Origin: Bacteroidetes bacterium ADurb.Bin302
Lineage (GTDB): Bacteria; Bacteroidota; Bacteroidia; Bacteroidales; Paludibacteraceae
Assembly (NCBI GenBank): GCA_002069025.1
Contig: MWBK01000128.1
Span: 1 to 43,287, forward strand
Direction of reading: 5' to 3'
DNA length: 43,287 bases
A program made the position numbers and the translations under genes. The notes beneath the pieces are model-generated. The model searched no databases and was not told the DNA's origin. It was given only the letters and a program-made list of their open reading frames with translations. This document shows, in pieces, positions 1 to 8,811 of this stretch (positions are counted from its first letter, which is position 1; each line of letters opens with the position of its first letter).

Positions 1-161
1 AAAGCGTTGGTATCTCTGATGTATTGGCAAAATCAAAGGGTTCATCAAATCCTCATAATTTAGTTAAAGCAACAATTTTAGCTTTGTCTGAAATGAGAGA
101 CGCTTATACGGTTGCAAAAAATAGGGGTGTATTAGTAGAAAAAGTGTTCACCGGTAAATAA
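1..161 (+). CDS. rpsE: 30S ribosomal protein S5, C-terminal part
   Basis: The first complete codon is at base 3 and the frame runs 52 codons to TAA at 159-161. The 5' part lies outside the window. The peptide contains [20 protein letters not shown] and [17 protein letters not shown], which match the end of bacterial S5, a small-subunit protein at the mRNA entry channel involved in decoding accuracy. It is followed 7 bases later by rpmD, the usual order in the spc operon. Identity rests on the C-terminal motif plus position. Confidence 0.95.
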   Translation, partial: SVGISDVLAKSKGSSNPHNLVKATILALSEMRDAYTVAKNRGVLVEKVFTGK

Positions 162-168
162 ATTAACT

Positions 169-345
169 ATGACAACAATAAAAGTAAAACAGGTTAAGAG
201 TAGAATTGGATCTCCAAGAGTACAAAGAAGTACTTTGGATTCACTGGGTTTGAAAAAAATGAATGCGGTGGTTGAACATGAGGAAACACCACAAATCCTT
301 GGAATGATTAATAATGTTAAACACCTTGTAAAGATTGTAAAGTAA
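169..345 (+). CDS. rpmD: 50S ribosomal protein L30
   Basis: A 58-residue protein that begins MTTIKVKQVKSRIGSPRVQR and continues with TLDSLGLKKMNAVVEHEETP and a final GMINNVKHLVKIVK. This is the usual short bacterial L30 length and pattern. L30 is a small large-subunit protein; many bacteria lack it, but Bacteroidota normally keep it between S5 and L15, as here. The start codon at 169 follows the S5 stop by 7 bases and no Shine-Dalgarno sequence is visible. Confidence 0.95.
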   Translation: MTTIKVKQVKSRIGSPRVQRSTLDSLGLKKMNAVVEHEETPQILGMINNVKHLVKIVK

Positions 346-375
346 ATCTTTCGGATGAATTAAAAAATAAACAAA

Positions 376-822
376 ATGGATTTAAGCAATTTGAAACCTG
401 CAGAGGGTTCGGTAAAAATACGTAAAAGAGTTGGTCGCGGTTCTGGTTCTGGCATGGGCGGTACTTCAACTCGTGGTCACAAAGGTGCAAAATCTCGTTC
501 AGGATACTCAAAGAAGATTGGTTTTGAAGGTGGTCAAATGCCTATGCAAAGAAGATTGCCAAAATTTGGCTTTAAAAACTTCAATCGTGTAGAGTATAAA
601 GCTATTAACTTGTCTACATTGCAAGCTTTGGCTGACGAGAAAAAAATGGAAAAAATCGGCATCGAAGAATTAATTGAAGCTGGTTTTGTATCTTCAAAGC
701 ACAAAGTAAAAATTTTAGCAAAAGGCGAAATAACATCTAAATTAGAAGTTTCTGCTCATGCGTTTTCTAAAACTGCAGTAGAAGAAATTGAAAAAGCAGG
801 TGGTACGGTGGTAACTTTATAA
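376..822 (+). CDS. rplO: 50S ribosomal protein L15
   Basis: A 148-residue basic protein. Residues about 18-42 are the glycine/arginine-rich loop typical of L15 (VGRGSGSGMGGTSTRGHKGA), followed by FEGGQMPMQRRLPKFGF, the most conserved stretch of the family. L15 is a late-assembly large-subunit protein that binds 23S rRNA. It lies 30 bases after rpmD and 9 bases before secY, which is the standard spc-operon arrangement. The start is the first ATG after the rpmD stop. Confidence 0.98.
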   Translation: MDLSNLKPAEGSVKIRKRVGRGSGSGMGGTSTRGHKGAKSRSGYSKKIGFEGGQMPMQRRLPKFGFKNFNRVEYKAINLSTLQALADEKKMEKIGIEELIEAGFVSSKHKVKILAKGEITSKLEVSAHAFSKTAVEEIEKAGGTVVTL

Positions 823-831
823 TCCGTTATC

Positions 832-2175
832 ATGAAAAAATTTATTGAAACAATACGGAATATATTTAAGATAGAGGAGCTTAAAAGTAGACTAGCCATT
901 ACATTTCTTTTGGTTATAGTTTATCGTTTTGGTTCCTATATCGCTCTTCCGGGTATAGACACAACACAACTTTCTGAACTGAGTAAACAAACTAGTGGAG
1001 GTTTAATGATGTTGTTGGATATGTTCTCTGGTGGTGCTTTCTCTAATGCATCAATTTTTGCATTGGGGATTATGCCGTATATCTCGGCATCAATCGTAGT
1101 GCAATTATTAGGTATGGCTTTCCCATATTTCCAAAAATTGCAACGTGAAGGAGAAAGCGGTCGCCAACGCATGAATCAAATCACTCGCTATTTGACTATT
1201 TTGATTTTATTGCTTCAAGGACCTGCATATTTGATCAATTTAAGAATGCAAGTAGGATCAGTTGTTCCTGAAGGTGCATTTTTTATGATCACATCTGTAT
1301 TGATTTTGGCAGCCGGTAGTATGTTTGTACTATGGTTAGGCGAACGTATTACAGAAAAGGGTGTAGGTAATGGTATTTCATTTATCATCTTAGTAGGTAT
1401 TATAGCGCGTTTTCCAAGAGCAATTGTAGGTGAGTTTTCATCTCGTTTGCACGAGGCTGCCGGTGGTTTAGTATTGTTCTTGGCGGAGATAGTATTCTTG
1501 TTAGTAGTAATAGGATTTAGTGTATTATTAGTTCAAGGTACTCGTAAAGTTCCTGTACAATATGCAAAACGTGTTGTAGGTAATCAACAATATGGTGGTG
1601 TTCGTCAATACATTCCATTAAAAGTGAATGCAGCAAATGTAATGCCTATCATTTTTGCTCAAGCGATTATGTTCATTCCGGCATCTTTATCTGGTTTATT
1701 TGCGTCAGATGGAGAAGTTAGTAATTTTGCCATGACTTTTATGGATAATAACAGTTTTTGGTATAATTGTGTGTTCTTTTTACTGATTATCGCATTTACG
1801 TATTTTTATACAGCAGTAACAGTAAATCCTACTCAAATGGCGGAAGAGATGAAACGTAATAATGGTTTTATTCCGGGTATTAAACCAGGAAAGAAAACAG
1901 CTGAGTATTTGGATACAATTATGTCTAGAATTACATTACCAGGTTCTATATTCTTGGGTATTGTAGCTATCTTGCCTGCGTTTGCAGGATCTGAATGGTT
2001 AGGCGTAAGCGCATCTTTTGCTCAATTTTTTGGAGGAACATCTCTTTTGATTATGGTAGGTGTTGTTCTAGACACACTACAACAAATCGAAAGCTATTTA
2101 TTAATGCGTCATTATGATGGATTGATGAAAGGTGGAAAAATAAAAGGGAGAAGTGGCTCGATAGCCGCATATTAA
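832..2175 (+). CDS. secY: Preprotein translocase subunit SecY
   Basis: A 447-residue polytopic protein with about ten predicted membrane helices. It forms the inner-membrane protein-conducting channel with SecE and SecG. Visible family marks are YRFGSYIALPGI (about residues 31-42), the plug region around LLDMFSGGAF (61-70), KGVGNGISFI (176-185), the cytosolic loop with VPVQYAKRVVG, and NPTQMAEEMKRNNGFIPGI before TM8. The length fits Bacteroidota SecY. It sits in the ribosomal operon between rplO and map, so its synthesis is coupled to that of ribosomes. Confidence 0.98.
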   Translation: MKKFIETIRNIFKIEELKSRLAITFLLVIVYRFGSYIALPGIDTTQLSELSKQTSGGLMMLLDMFSGGAFSNASIFALGIMPYISASIVVQLLGMAFPYFQKLQREGESGRQRMNQITRYLTILILLLQGPAYLINLRMQVGSVVPEGAFFMITSVLILAAGSMFVLWLGERITEKGVGNGISFIILVGIIARFPRAIVGEFSSRLHEAAGGLVLFLAEIVFLLVVIGFSVLLVQGTRKVPVQYAKRVVGNQQYGGVRQYIPLKVNAANVMPIIFAQAIMFIPASLSGLFASDGEVSNFAMTFMDNNSFWYNCVFFLLIIAFTYFYTAVTVNPTQMAEEMKRNNGFIPGIKPGKKTAEYLDTIMSRITLPGSIFLGIVAILPAFAGSEWLGVSASFAQFFGGTSLLIMVGVVLDTLQQIESYLLMRHYDGLMKGGKIKGRSGSIAAY

Positions 2176-2183
2176 AAATAAAG

Positions 2184-2963
2184 ATGATATATCTTAAAAC
2201 TCCGGAAGAGATTGCAATATTAAAAAAAAGCAATAGGCTTGTCGGAAAAACATTGGCAGAAGTCGCAAAGGCGATTGAAATTGGAGTAACAACACTTGAA
2301 TTAGATAAAATTGCAGAGGATTTTATTCGTGCAAATGGTGCAACTCCTGGTTTTTTAGGTTATAATGGTTTCCCAAATACTTTATGTATTTCCGTAAATG
2401 AGCAAGTTGTTCATGGAATACCATCTAAATATACTTTGAAAGACGGTGATATAGTTTCGGTAGATTGCGGAACAATAATTGATGGATTTTATGGAGACTC
2501 AGCATTTACATTTTGTGTTGGAAATGTTGATGAAAAGACACAAAAACTTCTAAGGACTACTCGTGAAGCTTTATACAAAGGTATAGAAATGGCTATTCAT
2601 GGGAACCGAATAGGAGATGTGGGATATGCAATTCAGCATCATTGTGAAGCAGTTGGTTTCTCTGTAGTAAGAGAAATGGTAGGACATGGAGTAGGACGCA
2701 ATATGCATGAAGCTCCTGAGGTACCAAATTATGGAAAACGTGGTCAGGGTATACTTTTGAAAGAAGGAATGACAATTGCTATAGAGCCAATGATAAATAT
2801 GGGTAACAAGGGTATTGTTTTTGAAAAAGATGGTTGGACCGTTCGTACCATAGATAGAAAACCATCCGCTCATTTTGAACATACAATTGCAATTCATAAA
2901 GGAGAAGCAGAAATATTATCATCGTTCGATTATGTAGATGAAGTTTTAAGTCACAAATCATAA
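2184..2963 (+). CDS. map: Methionine aminopeptidase, type I
   Basis: A 259-residue cytosolic dinuclear-metal enzyme that removes the initiator Met from nascent proteins. The five metal ligands expected from the E. coli enzyme are all in place: D94 (VDCGT), D105 (YGDSA), H168 (GHGVG), E201 (IAIEPMI) and E232 (FEHT); the substrate-side H77 is also present (VVHGIP). There is no N-terminal SH3-type or zinc-finger extension. It lies 8 bases after secY, and its stop codon touches the infA start, so the two are probably translated together. Confidence 0.98.
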   Translation: MIYLKTPEEIAILKKSNRLVGKTLAEVAKAIEIGVTTLELDKIAEDFIRANGATPGFLGYNGFPNTLCISVNEQVVHGIPSKYTLKDGDIVSVDCGTIIDGFYGDSAFTFCVGNVDEKTQKLLRTTREALYKGIEMAIHGNRIGDVGYAIQHHCEAVGFSVVREMVGHGVGRNMHEAPEVPNYGKRGQGILLKEGMTIAIEPMINMGNKGIVFEKDGWTVRTIDRKPSAHFEHTIAIHKGEAEILSSFDYVDEVLSHKS

Positions 2964-3182
2964 ATGTCAAAACAAACAGCGATAGAGCAAGATGGAACCA
3001 TCGTAGAAGCATTGTCAAACGCAATGTTTCGAGTAGAATTGGAAAATGGGCATGAAATTACAGCTCACATATCGGGTAAGATGCGTATGCATTATATTCG
3101 TATATTACCTGGTGATAAGGTGCGTGTTGAAATGTCACCTTATGATTTGAGTAAAGGAAGAATTTCGTTCAGATACAAATAA
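2964..3182 (+). CDS. infA: Translation initiation factor IF-1
   Basis: A 72-residue S1/OB-fold protein, exactly the usual bacterial size. It contains [40 protein letters not shown] and [18 protein letters not shown], the hallmark IF-1 sequence. IF-1 occupies the ribosomal A site during initiation. The ATG directly follows the map stop codon with no spacer and without a Shine-Dalgarno site, so translation is probably coupled to map. Confidence 0.98.
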   Translation: MSKQTAIEQDGTIVEALSNAMFRVELENGHEITAHISGKMRMHYIRILPGDKVRVEMSPYDLSKGRISFRYK

Positions 3183-3197
3183 TTTAAATTTTAAATA

Positions 3198-3314
3198 ATG
3201 AAAGTCAGAACATCTGTTAAAAAACGCAGTGATGATTGCAAAATCGTCAGAAGAAAAGGTCGTCTTTATGTGATCAACAAAAAAGATCCAAAGATGAAAC
3301 AACGTCAAGGTTAA
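3198..3314 (+). CDS. rpmJ: 50S ribosomal protein L36 (zinc-less form)
   Basis: A 38-residue protein starting [20 protein letters not shown] and ending PKMKQRQG, which is L36. The classical form carries a zinc ribbon with three Cys and one His. Here only one Cys (residue 14) remains; the other positions are Ser, Asn and Met, so zinc binding is very unlikely. The atg is 15 bases after infA. Such C-minus variants are known in L36 and other small ribosomal proteins. Confidence 0.95.
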   Translation: MKVRTSVKKRSDDCKIVRRKGRLYVINKKDPKMKQRQG

Positions 3315-3343
3315 TAATTTACCAAAATCATATAAAATAGTTT

Positions 3344-3724
3344 ATGGCTATAAGAATTGCAGGAGTAGATTTACCTCAGAATAAGAGAGGTGAAATAGGT
3401 TTAACCTATATCTACGGAATAGGAAGAAACAGCGCCAACAAAATATTGTCGGAAGCTGGTGTCGACAAAGACATTCAAGTTAAAGATTGGACAGATGACC
3501 AAGCGGCAAAAATCCGTGACATCCTTTCCTCTAAATTTAAAGTGGAAGGTGATTTGCGTTCTGAGGTACAATTGAACATTAAACGTTTAATGGATATTGG
3601 CTGCTATCGCGGTATTCGTCATCGTTTAGGTTTACCATTGCGTGGCCAAAGTACAAAAAACAATGCACGTACGCGCAAAGGAAAGAAGAAAACAGTTGCA
3701 AACAAGAAAAAGGCAACTAAGTAA
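3344..3724 (+). CDS. rpsM: 30S ribosomal protein S13
   Basis: A 126-residue basic protein starting [20 protein letters not shown], with [14 protein letters not shown], the signature [17 protein letters not shown] and a lysine-rich tail that reaches towards the P-site tRNA in the ribosome. S13 sits in the head of the small subunit and makes the contacts to the large subunit. It starts 29 bases after rpmJ and is followed by S11 and S4, the standard order. Confidence 0.98.
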   Translation: MAIRIAGVDLPQNKRGEIGLTYIYGIGRNSANKILSEAGVDKDIQVKDWTDDQAAKIRDILSSKFKVEGDLRSEVQLNIKRLMDIGCYRGIRHRLGLPLRGQSTKNNARTRKGKKKTVANKKKATK

Positions 3725-3754
3725 TTAATTGTAGAACAGAAAATAAATTAAGAT

Positions 3755-4144
3755 ATGGCAAAAAAAACTGCCGCTACTAAAAAAAGAGTAGTGAAAATAG
3801 ATGGAACTGGTCAAGCCCACGTATGTTCATCATTTAACAATATAATTGTTACGATTACAAATGCCCAAGGAGAAGTAATTTCTTGGTCGTCTGCAGGTAA
3901 AATGGGTTTTCGCGGTTCAAAAAAGAATACACCGTATGCAGCTCAAATGGCAGCACAAGATTGTGCAAAGGTTGCATTTGATTTGGGTCTGCGTAAAGTA
4001 AAAGCTTACGTAAAAGGTCCGGGTAATGGAAGAGAATCTGCTATTCGTACAATTCATGGAGCAGGTATAGAGGTAACAGAAATTGTAGATGTAACACCGC
4101 TACCTCACAATGGTTGCCGTCCTCCTAAAAGACGTAGAGTATAA
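3755..4144 (+). CDS. rpsK: 30S ribosomal protein S11
   Basis: A 129-residue protein. The N-terminal lysine-rich stretch is followed by [49 protein letters not shown] and the C-terminal [15 protein letters not shown], all diagnostic for S11, a platform protein near the E-site mRNA path. The Asn-Gly pair in PHNGCR is the site that becomes isoaspartate in some bacteria. It lies 30 bases after rpsM and 28 before rpsD. Confidence 0.98.
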   Translation: MAKKTAATKKRVVKIDGTGQAHVCSSFNNIIVTITNAQGEVISWSSAGKMGFRGSKKNTPYAAQMAAQDCAKVAFDLGLRKVKAYVKGPGNGRESAIRTIHGAGIEVTEIVDVTPLPHNGCRPPKRRRV

Positions 4145-4172
4145 TAAGTTAAACCGCTAAAAATAGAATAAA

Positions 4173-4778
4173 ATGGCAAGATATACAGGACCTAAAACAA
4201 AAATAGCGCGTAAGTTTGGAGAAGCAATATTTGGCGCTGACAAAGTTTTGTCTAAGAAGAATTATCCTCCCGGTCAACACGGTAATTCTCGTAAACGTAA
4301 AACTTCTGAATACGGTGTTCAGTTGAAAGAAAAACAAAAAGTTAAATATACTTATGGTGTTTTGGAAAAACAATTCTCAAATTTGTTTGACAGAGCATCT
4401 CGCACAAAAGGTATTACTGGTGAGGTTTTATTACAATTGTTGGAATCTCGTTTAGACAATGTTGTATTCCGTTTAGGAATGGCTCCTTCTCGTTCGGCTG
4501 CACGTCAATTAGTAGGGCACAAACATGTTGTTGTTAATGGAGAAGTTGTAAATATTCCTTCTTTTCAAGTAAAACAAGGTGATGTTGTTGCAGTTCGCGA
4601 AAAATCTAAATCATTAGAGGTTATTGTGAATGCATTAAGTGGATTTAATCATAGTAAATACCCATGGTTAGAGTTTGATGAATCTTCTATGTCTGGAAAA
4701 TTCTTACACATGCCAGATCGTGCAGATATTCCGGAAAATATTAAGGAACAATTAATCGTCGAACTTTATTCTAAATAA
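4173..4778 (+). CDS. rpsD: 30S ribosomal protein S4
   Basis: A 201-residue 16S-rRNA-binding assembly protein. After [20 protein letters not shown] comes the family box NYPPGQHG, then an S4 RNA-binding domain at about residues 90-155 ([20 protein letters not shown], then [19 protein letters not shown]). The N-terminal region has no cysteines, so this is the zinc-less form. In other bacteria S4 can autoregulate this operon and influence RNA polymerase antitermination; no dedicated control site is visible here. Confidence 0.98.
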   Translation: MARYTGPKTKIARKFGEAIFGADKVLSKKNYPPGQHGNSRKRKTSEYGVQLKEKQKVKYTYGVLEKQFSNLFDRASRTKGITGEVLLQLLESRLDNVVFRLGMAPSRSAARQLVGHKHVVVNGEVVNIPSFQVKQGDVVAVREKSKSLEVIVNALSGFNHSKYPWLEFDESSMSGKFLHMPDRADIPENIKEQLIVELYSK

Positions 4779-4787
4779 TGTAGAATT

Positions 4788-5780
4788 ATGGCTATATTAC
4801 CATTTCAAAAACCAGAAAAAGTTATCATGTTGGAGGCAGACACGTTCCATGGTAAGTTTGAATTCAGACCATTGGAGCCGGGCTTCGGTATTACTATCGG
4901 TAATGCTTTACGCCGCATCTTGCTTTCTTCATTGGAGGGCTTTGCCATCACATCGTTAAGGATTGATGGAGTACAACACGAATTTGCTACAGTTCCTGGA
5001 ATAATGGAGGATGTAACGAATATTATCTTAGCTTTAAAACAAGTTCGTTTTAAACAACTTGTTGAAGGTGTGGATAGTGAAAAAGTTACAATCGACGTAG
5101 CAGATACAACCACATTTAAGGCAGGTAATATTGGTAAACATTTAACTGCTTTTGAGGTATTGAATCCGGATCTTTTAATATGTACAATGGATCCTAAGGC
5201 ATCTTTCCATATCGAATTAACGATTAACAAAGGACGTGGATATGTTCCTGCTGATGAAAATCGTGGCTTAGTTCAAGGATTAGATGTTATACCAATAGAC
5301 TCTATTTACACACCTATTGTTAATGTTAAATATTCTGTTGAAAACTACCGTGTAGAACAAAAAACAGACTATGAAAAATTAGTAATAGAAATTGATACAG
5401 ATGGTTCTATTCATCCTAAGGAAGCTTTGAAAGAATCTGCAAAAATATTGATTCATCACTTTATGTTGTTCTCTGATGAGAAAATAACAATTGATTTCAA
5501 TGATTCAGAGGGTGGAGAAGAATTTGATGAAGATGCATTGCATATGCGTCAGTTGTTGAAAACTAAGTTAGTTGATCTTGATTTGTCAGTACGTGCATTA
5601 AATTGCTTAAAGGCTGCTGATGTTGAAACTTTAGCTGAGTTGGTTTCTTTCAACAGAAATGATTTGTTGAAATTCCGCAATTTTGGTAAGAAATCGTTAG
5701 TAGAGTTAGATGCTAAATTGGCAAGTTTGAACTTGTCGTTTGGTATGGACATTTCTAAGTATAAATTAGATAAAGAGTAA
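4788..5780 (+). CDS. rpoA: DNA-directed RNA polymerase subunit alpha
   Basis: A 330-residue protein. The N-terminal dimerisation domain (about 1-230) has [20 protein letters not shown] and [20 protein letters not shown]. The C-terminal domain (about 255-320) has the helix-hairpin-helix [18 protein letters not shown] and [16 protein letters not shown] that contacts UP elements and activators. It is 9 bases after rpsD and 6 before rplQ, the usual arrangement. The length is normal. Confidence 0.99.
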   Translation: MAILPFQKPEKVIMLEADTFHGKFEFRPLEPGFGITIGNALRRILLSSLEGFAITSLRIDGVQHEFATVPGIMEDVTNIILALKQVRFKQLVEGVDSEKVTIDVADTTTFKAGNIGKHLTAFEVLNPDLLICTMDPKASFHIELTINKGRGYVPADENRGLVQGLDVIPIDSIYTPIVNVKYSVENYRVEQKTDYEKLVIEIDTDGSIHPKEALKESAKILIHHFMLFSDEKITIDFNDSEGGEEFDEDALHMRQLLKTKLVDLDLSVRALNCLKAADVETLAELVSFNRNDLLKFRNFGKKSLVELDAKLASLNLSFGMDISKYKLDKE

Positions 5781-5786
5781 TACGAG

Positions 5787-6296
5787 ATGAGACATAATAA
5801 GAAATTTAATCATTTGGGAAGAAAAGCGAATCATCGCAATGCAATGTTGTCAAACATGGCTGTTTCCCTAATTAAGTATAAGAAGATCAATACTACGCTC
5901 GCAAAGGCAAAAGAATTGCGTAAGTTTGTTGAGCCGTTGATTACAAAATCAAAAGAGGATACAACTCATTCTAGAAGAATCGTTTTTTCAGCTTTACAGA
6001 ATAAGGAAGCAGTTACAGTTCTTTTCGGTGAAATTTCTCAACGCATAGCCGATCGTCCCGGTGGTTATACACGTATTTTGAAAACAGGCTTCCGTTTAGG
6101 AGATGCTGCTCAAATGTGTTTCATTGAGTTTGTTGATTACAACGAAAACATGTTGAAAGATACAGCATCAAAGAAGAAAACTAAAACACGTCGTGCTGGT
6201 GCAAAGAAAGCAGTAGAAGCAAAAGTTGAAACAGCAGAAGTAGTAGAGGATGCAATTAAAGAAAATCCTGTAGCAGAAACACCTGCTGCTGAATAA
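5787..6296 (+). CDS. rplQ: 50S ribosomal protein L17
   Basis: A 169-residue protein. Residues 1-120 are the L17 core ([47 protein letters not shown]). The remaining 45-50 residues are a low-complexity tail, first Lys/Thr/Arg-rich and then Ala/Glu/Val-rich, as commonly seen in Bacteroidota L17 but absent from the shorter E. coli protein. It is the last gene of the ribosomal operon; the terminator at 6312-6346 begins 16 bases after its stop. Confidence 0.98.
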   Translation: MRHNKKFNHLGRKANHRNAMLSNMAVSLIKYKKINTTLAKAKELRKFVEPLITKSKEDTTHSRRIVFSALQNKEAVTVLFGEISQRIADRPGGYTRILKTGFRLGDAAQMCFIEFVDYNENMLKDTASKKKTKTRRAGAKKAVEAKVETAEVVEDAIKENPVAETPAAE

Positions 6297-6311
6297 CTTT
6301 ATTTATATTAT

Positions 6312-6347
6312 AAAAAGGGATAAGACTTAATCTTATCCCTTTTTTTG
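6312..6347 (+). terminator. Rho-independent terminator of the ribosomal operon
   Basis: AAGGGATAAGA (6315-6325) pairs perfectly with TCTTATCCCTT (6331-6341) around a 5-base loop and is followed by a T run to 6346. The A run before the left arm extends the stem. It sits between rplQ and the pyrH promoter and separates the two transcription units. Confidence 0.93.
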
Positions 6348-6362
6348 TGTAAATAATTATGC

Positions 6363-6370
6363 TATATTTG
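6363..6370 (+). promoter_or_regulatory. Promoter -7 element for pyrH-frr
   Basis: TATATTTG fits the Bacteroidetes -7 consensus TAnnTTTG exactly and lies 20 bases before the pyrH ATG, just after the upstream terminator. A TTG at 6345-6347 is only 15 bases upstream, closer than the usual spacing, so the -33 part is uncertain. Confidence 0.7.
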
Positions 6371-6390
6371 CACACTGCAAATTAATTAAT

Positions 6391-7098
6391 ATGCTTACAT
6401 ATAAAAGGATCTTATTAAAATTGAGTGGTGAGTCGCTTATGGGCGAACAAGGCTATGGAATAGATTCAAAGCGTTTGTCTCAATATGCTGAACAAATCAG
6501 TGAAATAGCTTCAATGGGGGTGCAGATAGCAATAGTTATTGGTGGCGGAAATATATTTAGAGGTTTGAGTGGTGCTGCAAAAGGATTTGATCGTGTTAAA
6601 GGTGATCAGATGGGAATGTTGGCTACTGTGATTAATAGTATGGCACTAAGCTCTGCTTTAGATGCTTTGAATGTAAAGAATAGGGTACTTACAGCTATAG
6701 GTATGGAACCTATAGGTGAATTATATAGTAGTTCTAAGGCAATAAAATGTATTGAAGCAGGTGAGATTGTAATTGTATCAGGAGGTACAGGAAATCCATT
6801 CTTTACTACTGATACAGCTTCTGCCTTGCGTGGTATAGAAGTGAAAGCTGATTTGATGCTAAAAGGTACTCGTGTTGATGGTGTTTATACAACAGATCCG
6901 GAAAAAGATCCTAAAGCAGAAAAATTCTCTGAGATAACTTTCGATGAGATATACAACAGAAATTTGAAGATTATGGATTTAACGGCGACTACGCTGTGTA
7001 AAGAAAACAGACTGCCAATATATGTATTTAATATGGATGTGTATGGTAATTTGAAACGTGTCATCTCTGGTGAAAAAATAGGAACTTTAGTAAAATAA
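6391..7098 (+). CDS. pyrH: UMP kinase
   Basis: A 235-residue amino-acid-kinase-fold enzyme that phosphorylates UMP to UDP in the cytosol; bacterial UMP kinases are hexameric and usually activated by GTP and inhibited by UTP. Motifs: KLSGES (10-15), GGGNIFRG (51-58), the nucleotide loop [13 protein letters not shown] (71-83), [15 protein letters not shown] and [18 protein letters not shown]. It has its own promoter after the ribosomal terminator and is followed 17 bases later by frr, a pairing conserved in many bacteria. The length is standard. Confidence 0.98.
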   Translation: MLTYKRILLKLSGESLMGEQGYGIDSKRLSQYAEQISEIASMGVQIAIVIGGGNIFRGLSGAAKGFDRVKGDQMGMLATVINSMALSSALDALNVKNRVLTAIGMEPIGELYSSSKAIKCIEAGEIVIVSGGTGNPFFTTDTASALRGIEVKADLMLKGTRVDGVYTTDPEKDPKAEKFSEITFDEIYNRNLKIMDLTATTLCKENRLPIYVFNMDVYGNLKRVISGEKIGTLVK

Positions 7099-7115
7099 CA
7101 ATAATATATACAACA

Positions 7116-7676
7116 ATGCTTGATGTTCAGAAAAATTTAAAAGATGCTATCGAGAAAATGGAAAATTCAATGTTCTTTTTGGATGAGTCTCTTGCACACA
7201 TACGTGCCGGTAAGGCAAATCCAAGAATCTTAGATGGCGTGAAAGTTGAATATTATGGAACTCTGACTCCTCTTAGTAATGTAGCTAATATAAACACACC
7301 TGATGCTAAATCGATAGTAGTACAACCATGGGAAAAATCGATGCTTCGTGAAATTGAAAAAGCAATTTTAGCATCAGAGGTTGGTATTACTCCAGAGAAT
7401 AATGGTGAAGTTATCCGTTTAGGAATACCTCCGTTAACAGAAGAAAGACGTCGTAATTTAGTAAAACAATCTAAACAAGAGGGTGAAGATGCTAAGATTA
7501 GTATACGTACAGCACGTAGAGAGGCTATTGATAATCTTAAGAAATCAGTAAAAGAAGGAATGCCTGAGGATGTTGAAAAAGATGCTGAATCTGAAATTCA
7601 GAAAGTACACGATAAATATATTAAACAAGTTGACGAGATAGTCTTTGAAAAAGAAAAAGAGATTATGACGGTATAA
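7116..7676 (+). CDS. frr: Ribosome recycling factor
   Basis: A 186-residue, largely helical protein that, with EF-G, splits the post-termination ribosome. Family motifs include [40 protein letters not shown] core, [20 protein letters not shown] and [10 protein letters not shown]. Length and start are typical. It lies between pyrH and an outer-membrane barrel gene and is probably transcribed with both. Confidence 0.98.
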   Translation: MLDVQKNLKDAIEKMENSMFFLDESLAHIRAGKANPRILDGVKVEYYGTLTPLSNVANINTPDAKSIVVQPWEKSMLREIEKAILASEVGITPENNGEVIRLGIPPLTEERRRNLVKQSKQEGEDAKISIRTARREAIDNLKKSVKEGMPEDVEKDAESEIQKVHDKYIKQVDEIVFEKEKEIMTV

Positions 7677-7685
7677 CTTCCTTGT

Positions 7686-8810
7686 ATGAGGGTATTTCTT
7701 TTCGTTTTAACTGCGCTCCTTGCGACACAAGTTGTATATTCTTCAAATGATTCAATACAACATACTGAATCAGACACTTTAACGCAAGTTTATTGTCCCG
7801 TTGTAAAAAAGAGTTGGTTCGCTGTGCCGATTGTTTTTTATCAAGAGGAAACAAGTGCAGGTGTAGGTGCTTCAGGAGGTTATTATTTTAAAAGTCAAAA
7901 TCTTAAAAAGATAAGTAGTATTTCGGGAAGTATTATTTACACATTTTTAAATCAAGCTAAAATTAATATTAATCCACGCTTTTATACACCTAAAGAAAAA
8001 TTTTATTTTACGGGGAATTTGAACTTACGTTATTATCCCGAATTGTTTTTTGGAATAGGTAATGATGCTCTTGATGAGTCTGTTAAATACACGTCTGAGG
8101 CTTTTAGTTTGAATTTTCAGCCATTCTATGCGGTTACTCCCAATTTTCATGTGGGTTTATATTTGTCTTGTTTAGGGGAAAAATTGAAATTGGACGAGGA
8201 AACAGAGAAAAAGAGACCTGAATTAATAGAAAAGTATGGAAAAGCAGGATGGGATCCTTATTTTATGTGGGCTTTTGGAGCTCAGTTGATGTATGATACT
8301 CGTGATAATCAATTCTATCCACAGAAATTTAGCAATTTCATAAAATTGTCAGCATTTACCAATTTAAAAGCTTTAGGTAGTAGTTATGACGTTACTTCGC
8401 TTACATTAGACATAAGACAATATATTCCAACATGGGTTGGTCAAGTTTTTGCATGGCAAATATATGCAGATGCGCGTTTTGGAAAAGAAATTCCTTTTCG
8501 TATGTTGCCGACCTTAGGTGGCAGTGATAATTTACGCGGTTTCAGGGAACGTAAATTCACCGATAATTTTATGTTCGAATTTCAAGCAGAGTATAGAATT
8601 CCTATTTGGTGGAGGTTAAAAGCTGCAGTATTTTGCTCTGTTGGAGATGTAATAGATATATATGATCCTCATATACAAAAGATAAAAGTCGGATACGGCT
8701 TAGGTCTAAGGTGTAGATTGAATGACGCGAGGGTTCATTTAAGGGTCGATGTGGCCGGAAATAATTATGGCGAATTTAAGTTTTATATAACAGCAACAGA
8801 GGCTTTCTAA
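7686..8810 (+). CDS. Omp85/BamA-superfamily outer-membrane barrel protein without POTRA domains
   Basis: A 374-residue protein with a signal peptide (about residues 1-20, cut near VVYSS). The rest is made of alternating aromatic beta strands. The C-terminal half carries the surface-antigen (D15) signature: MLPTLGGSDNLRGFRERKF, then FEFQAEYRIPIWWRLKAAVF, FCSVGDVID and a closing KVGYGLGLRCRLNDARVHLR. These resemble the barrel of Omp85 proteins, but there is no room for POTRA repeats before the barrel. It is therefore a barrel-only member; its cargo is not evident. The gene starts 9 bases after frr and ends 1 base before rsgA. Confidence 0.8.
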   Translation: MRVFLFVLTALLATQVVYSSNDSIQHTESDTLTQVYCPVVKKSWFAVPIVFYQEETSAGVGASGGYYFKSQNLKKISSISGSIIYTFLNQAKININPRFYTPKEKFYFTGNLNLRYYPELFFGIGNDALDESVKYTSEAFSLNFQPFYAVTPNFHVGLYLSCLGEKLKLDEETEKKRPELIEKYGKAGWDPYFMWAFGAQLMYDTRDNQFYPQKFSNFIKLSAFTNLKALGSSYDVTSLTLDIRQYIPTWVGQVFAWQIYADARFGKEIPFRMLPTLGGSDNLRGFRERKFTDNFMFEFQAEYRIPIWWRLKAAVFCSVGDVIDIYDPHIQKIKVGYGLGLRCRLNDARVHLRVDVAGNNYGEFKFYITATEAF

Positions 8811-8811
8811 T

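Noticed and set aside
4805..5230. 141-codon open frame on - inside rpoA
   Set aside because: Antisense to conserved RpoA sequence; composition is that of a reverse-frame shadow.
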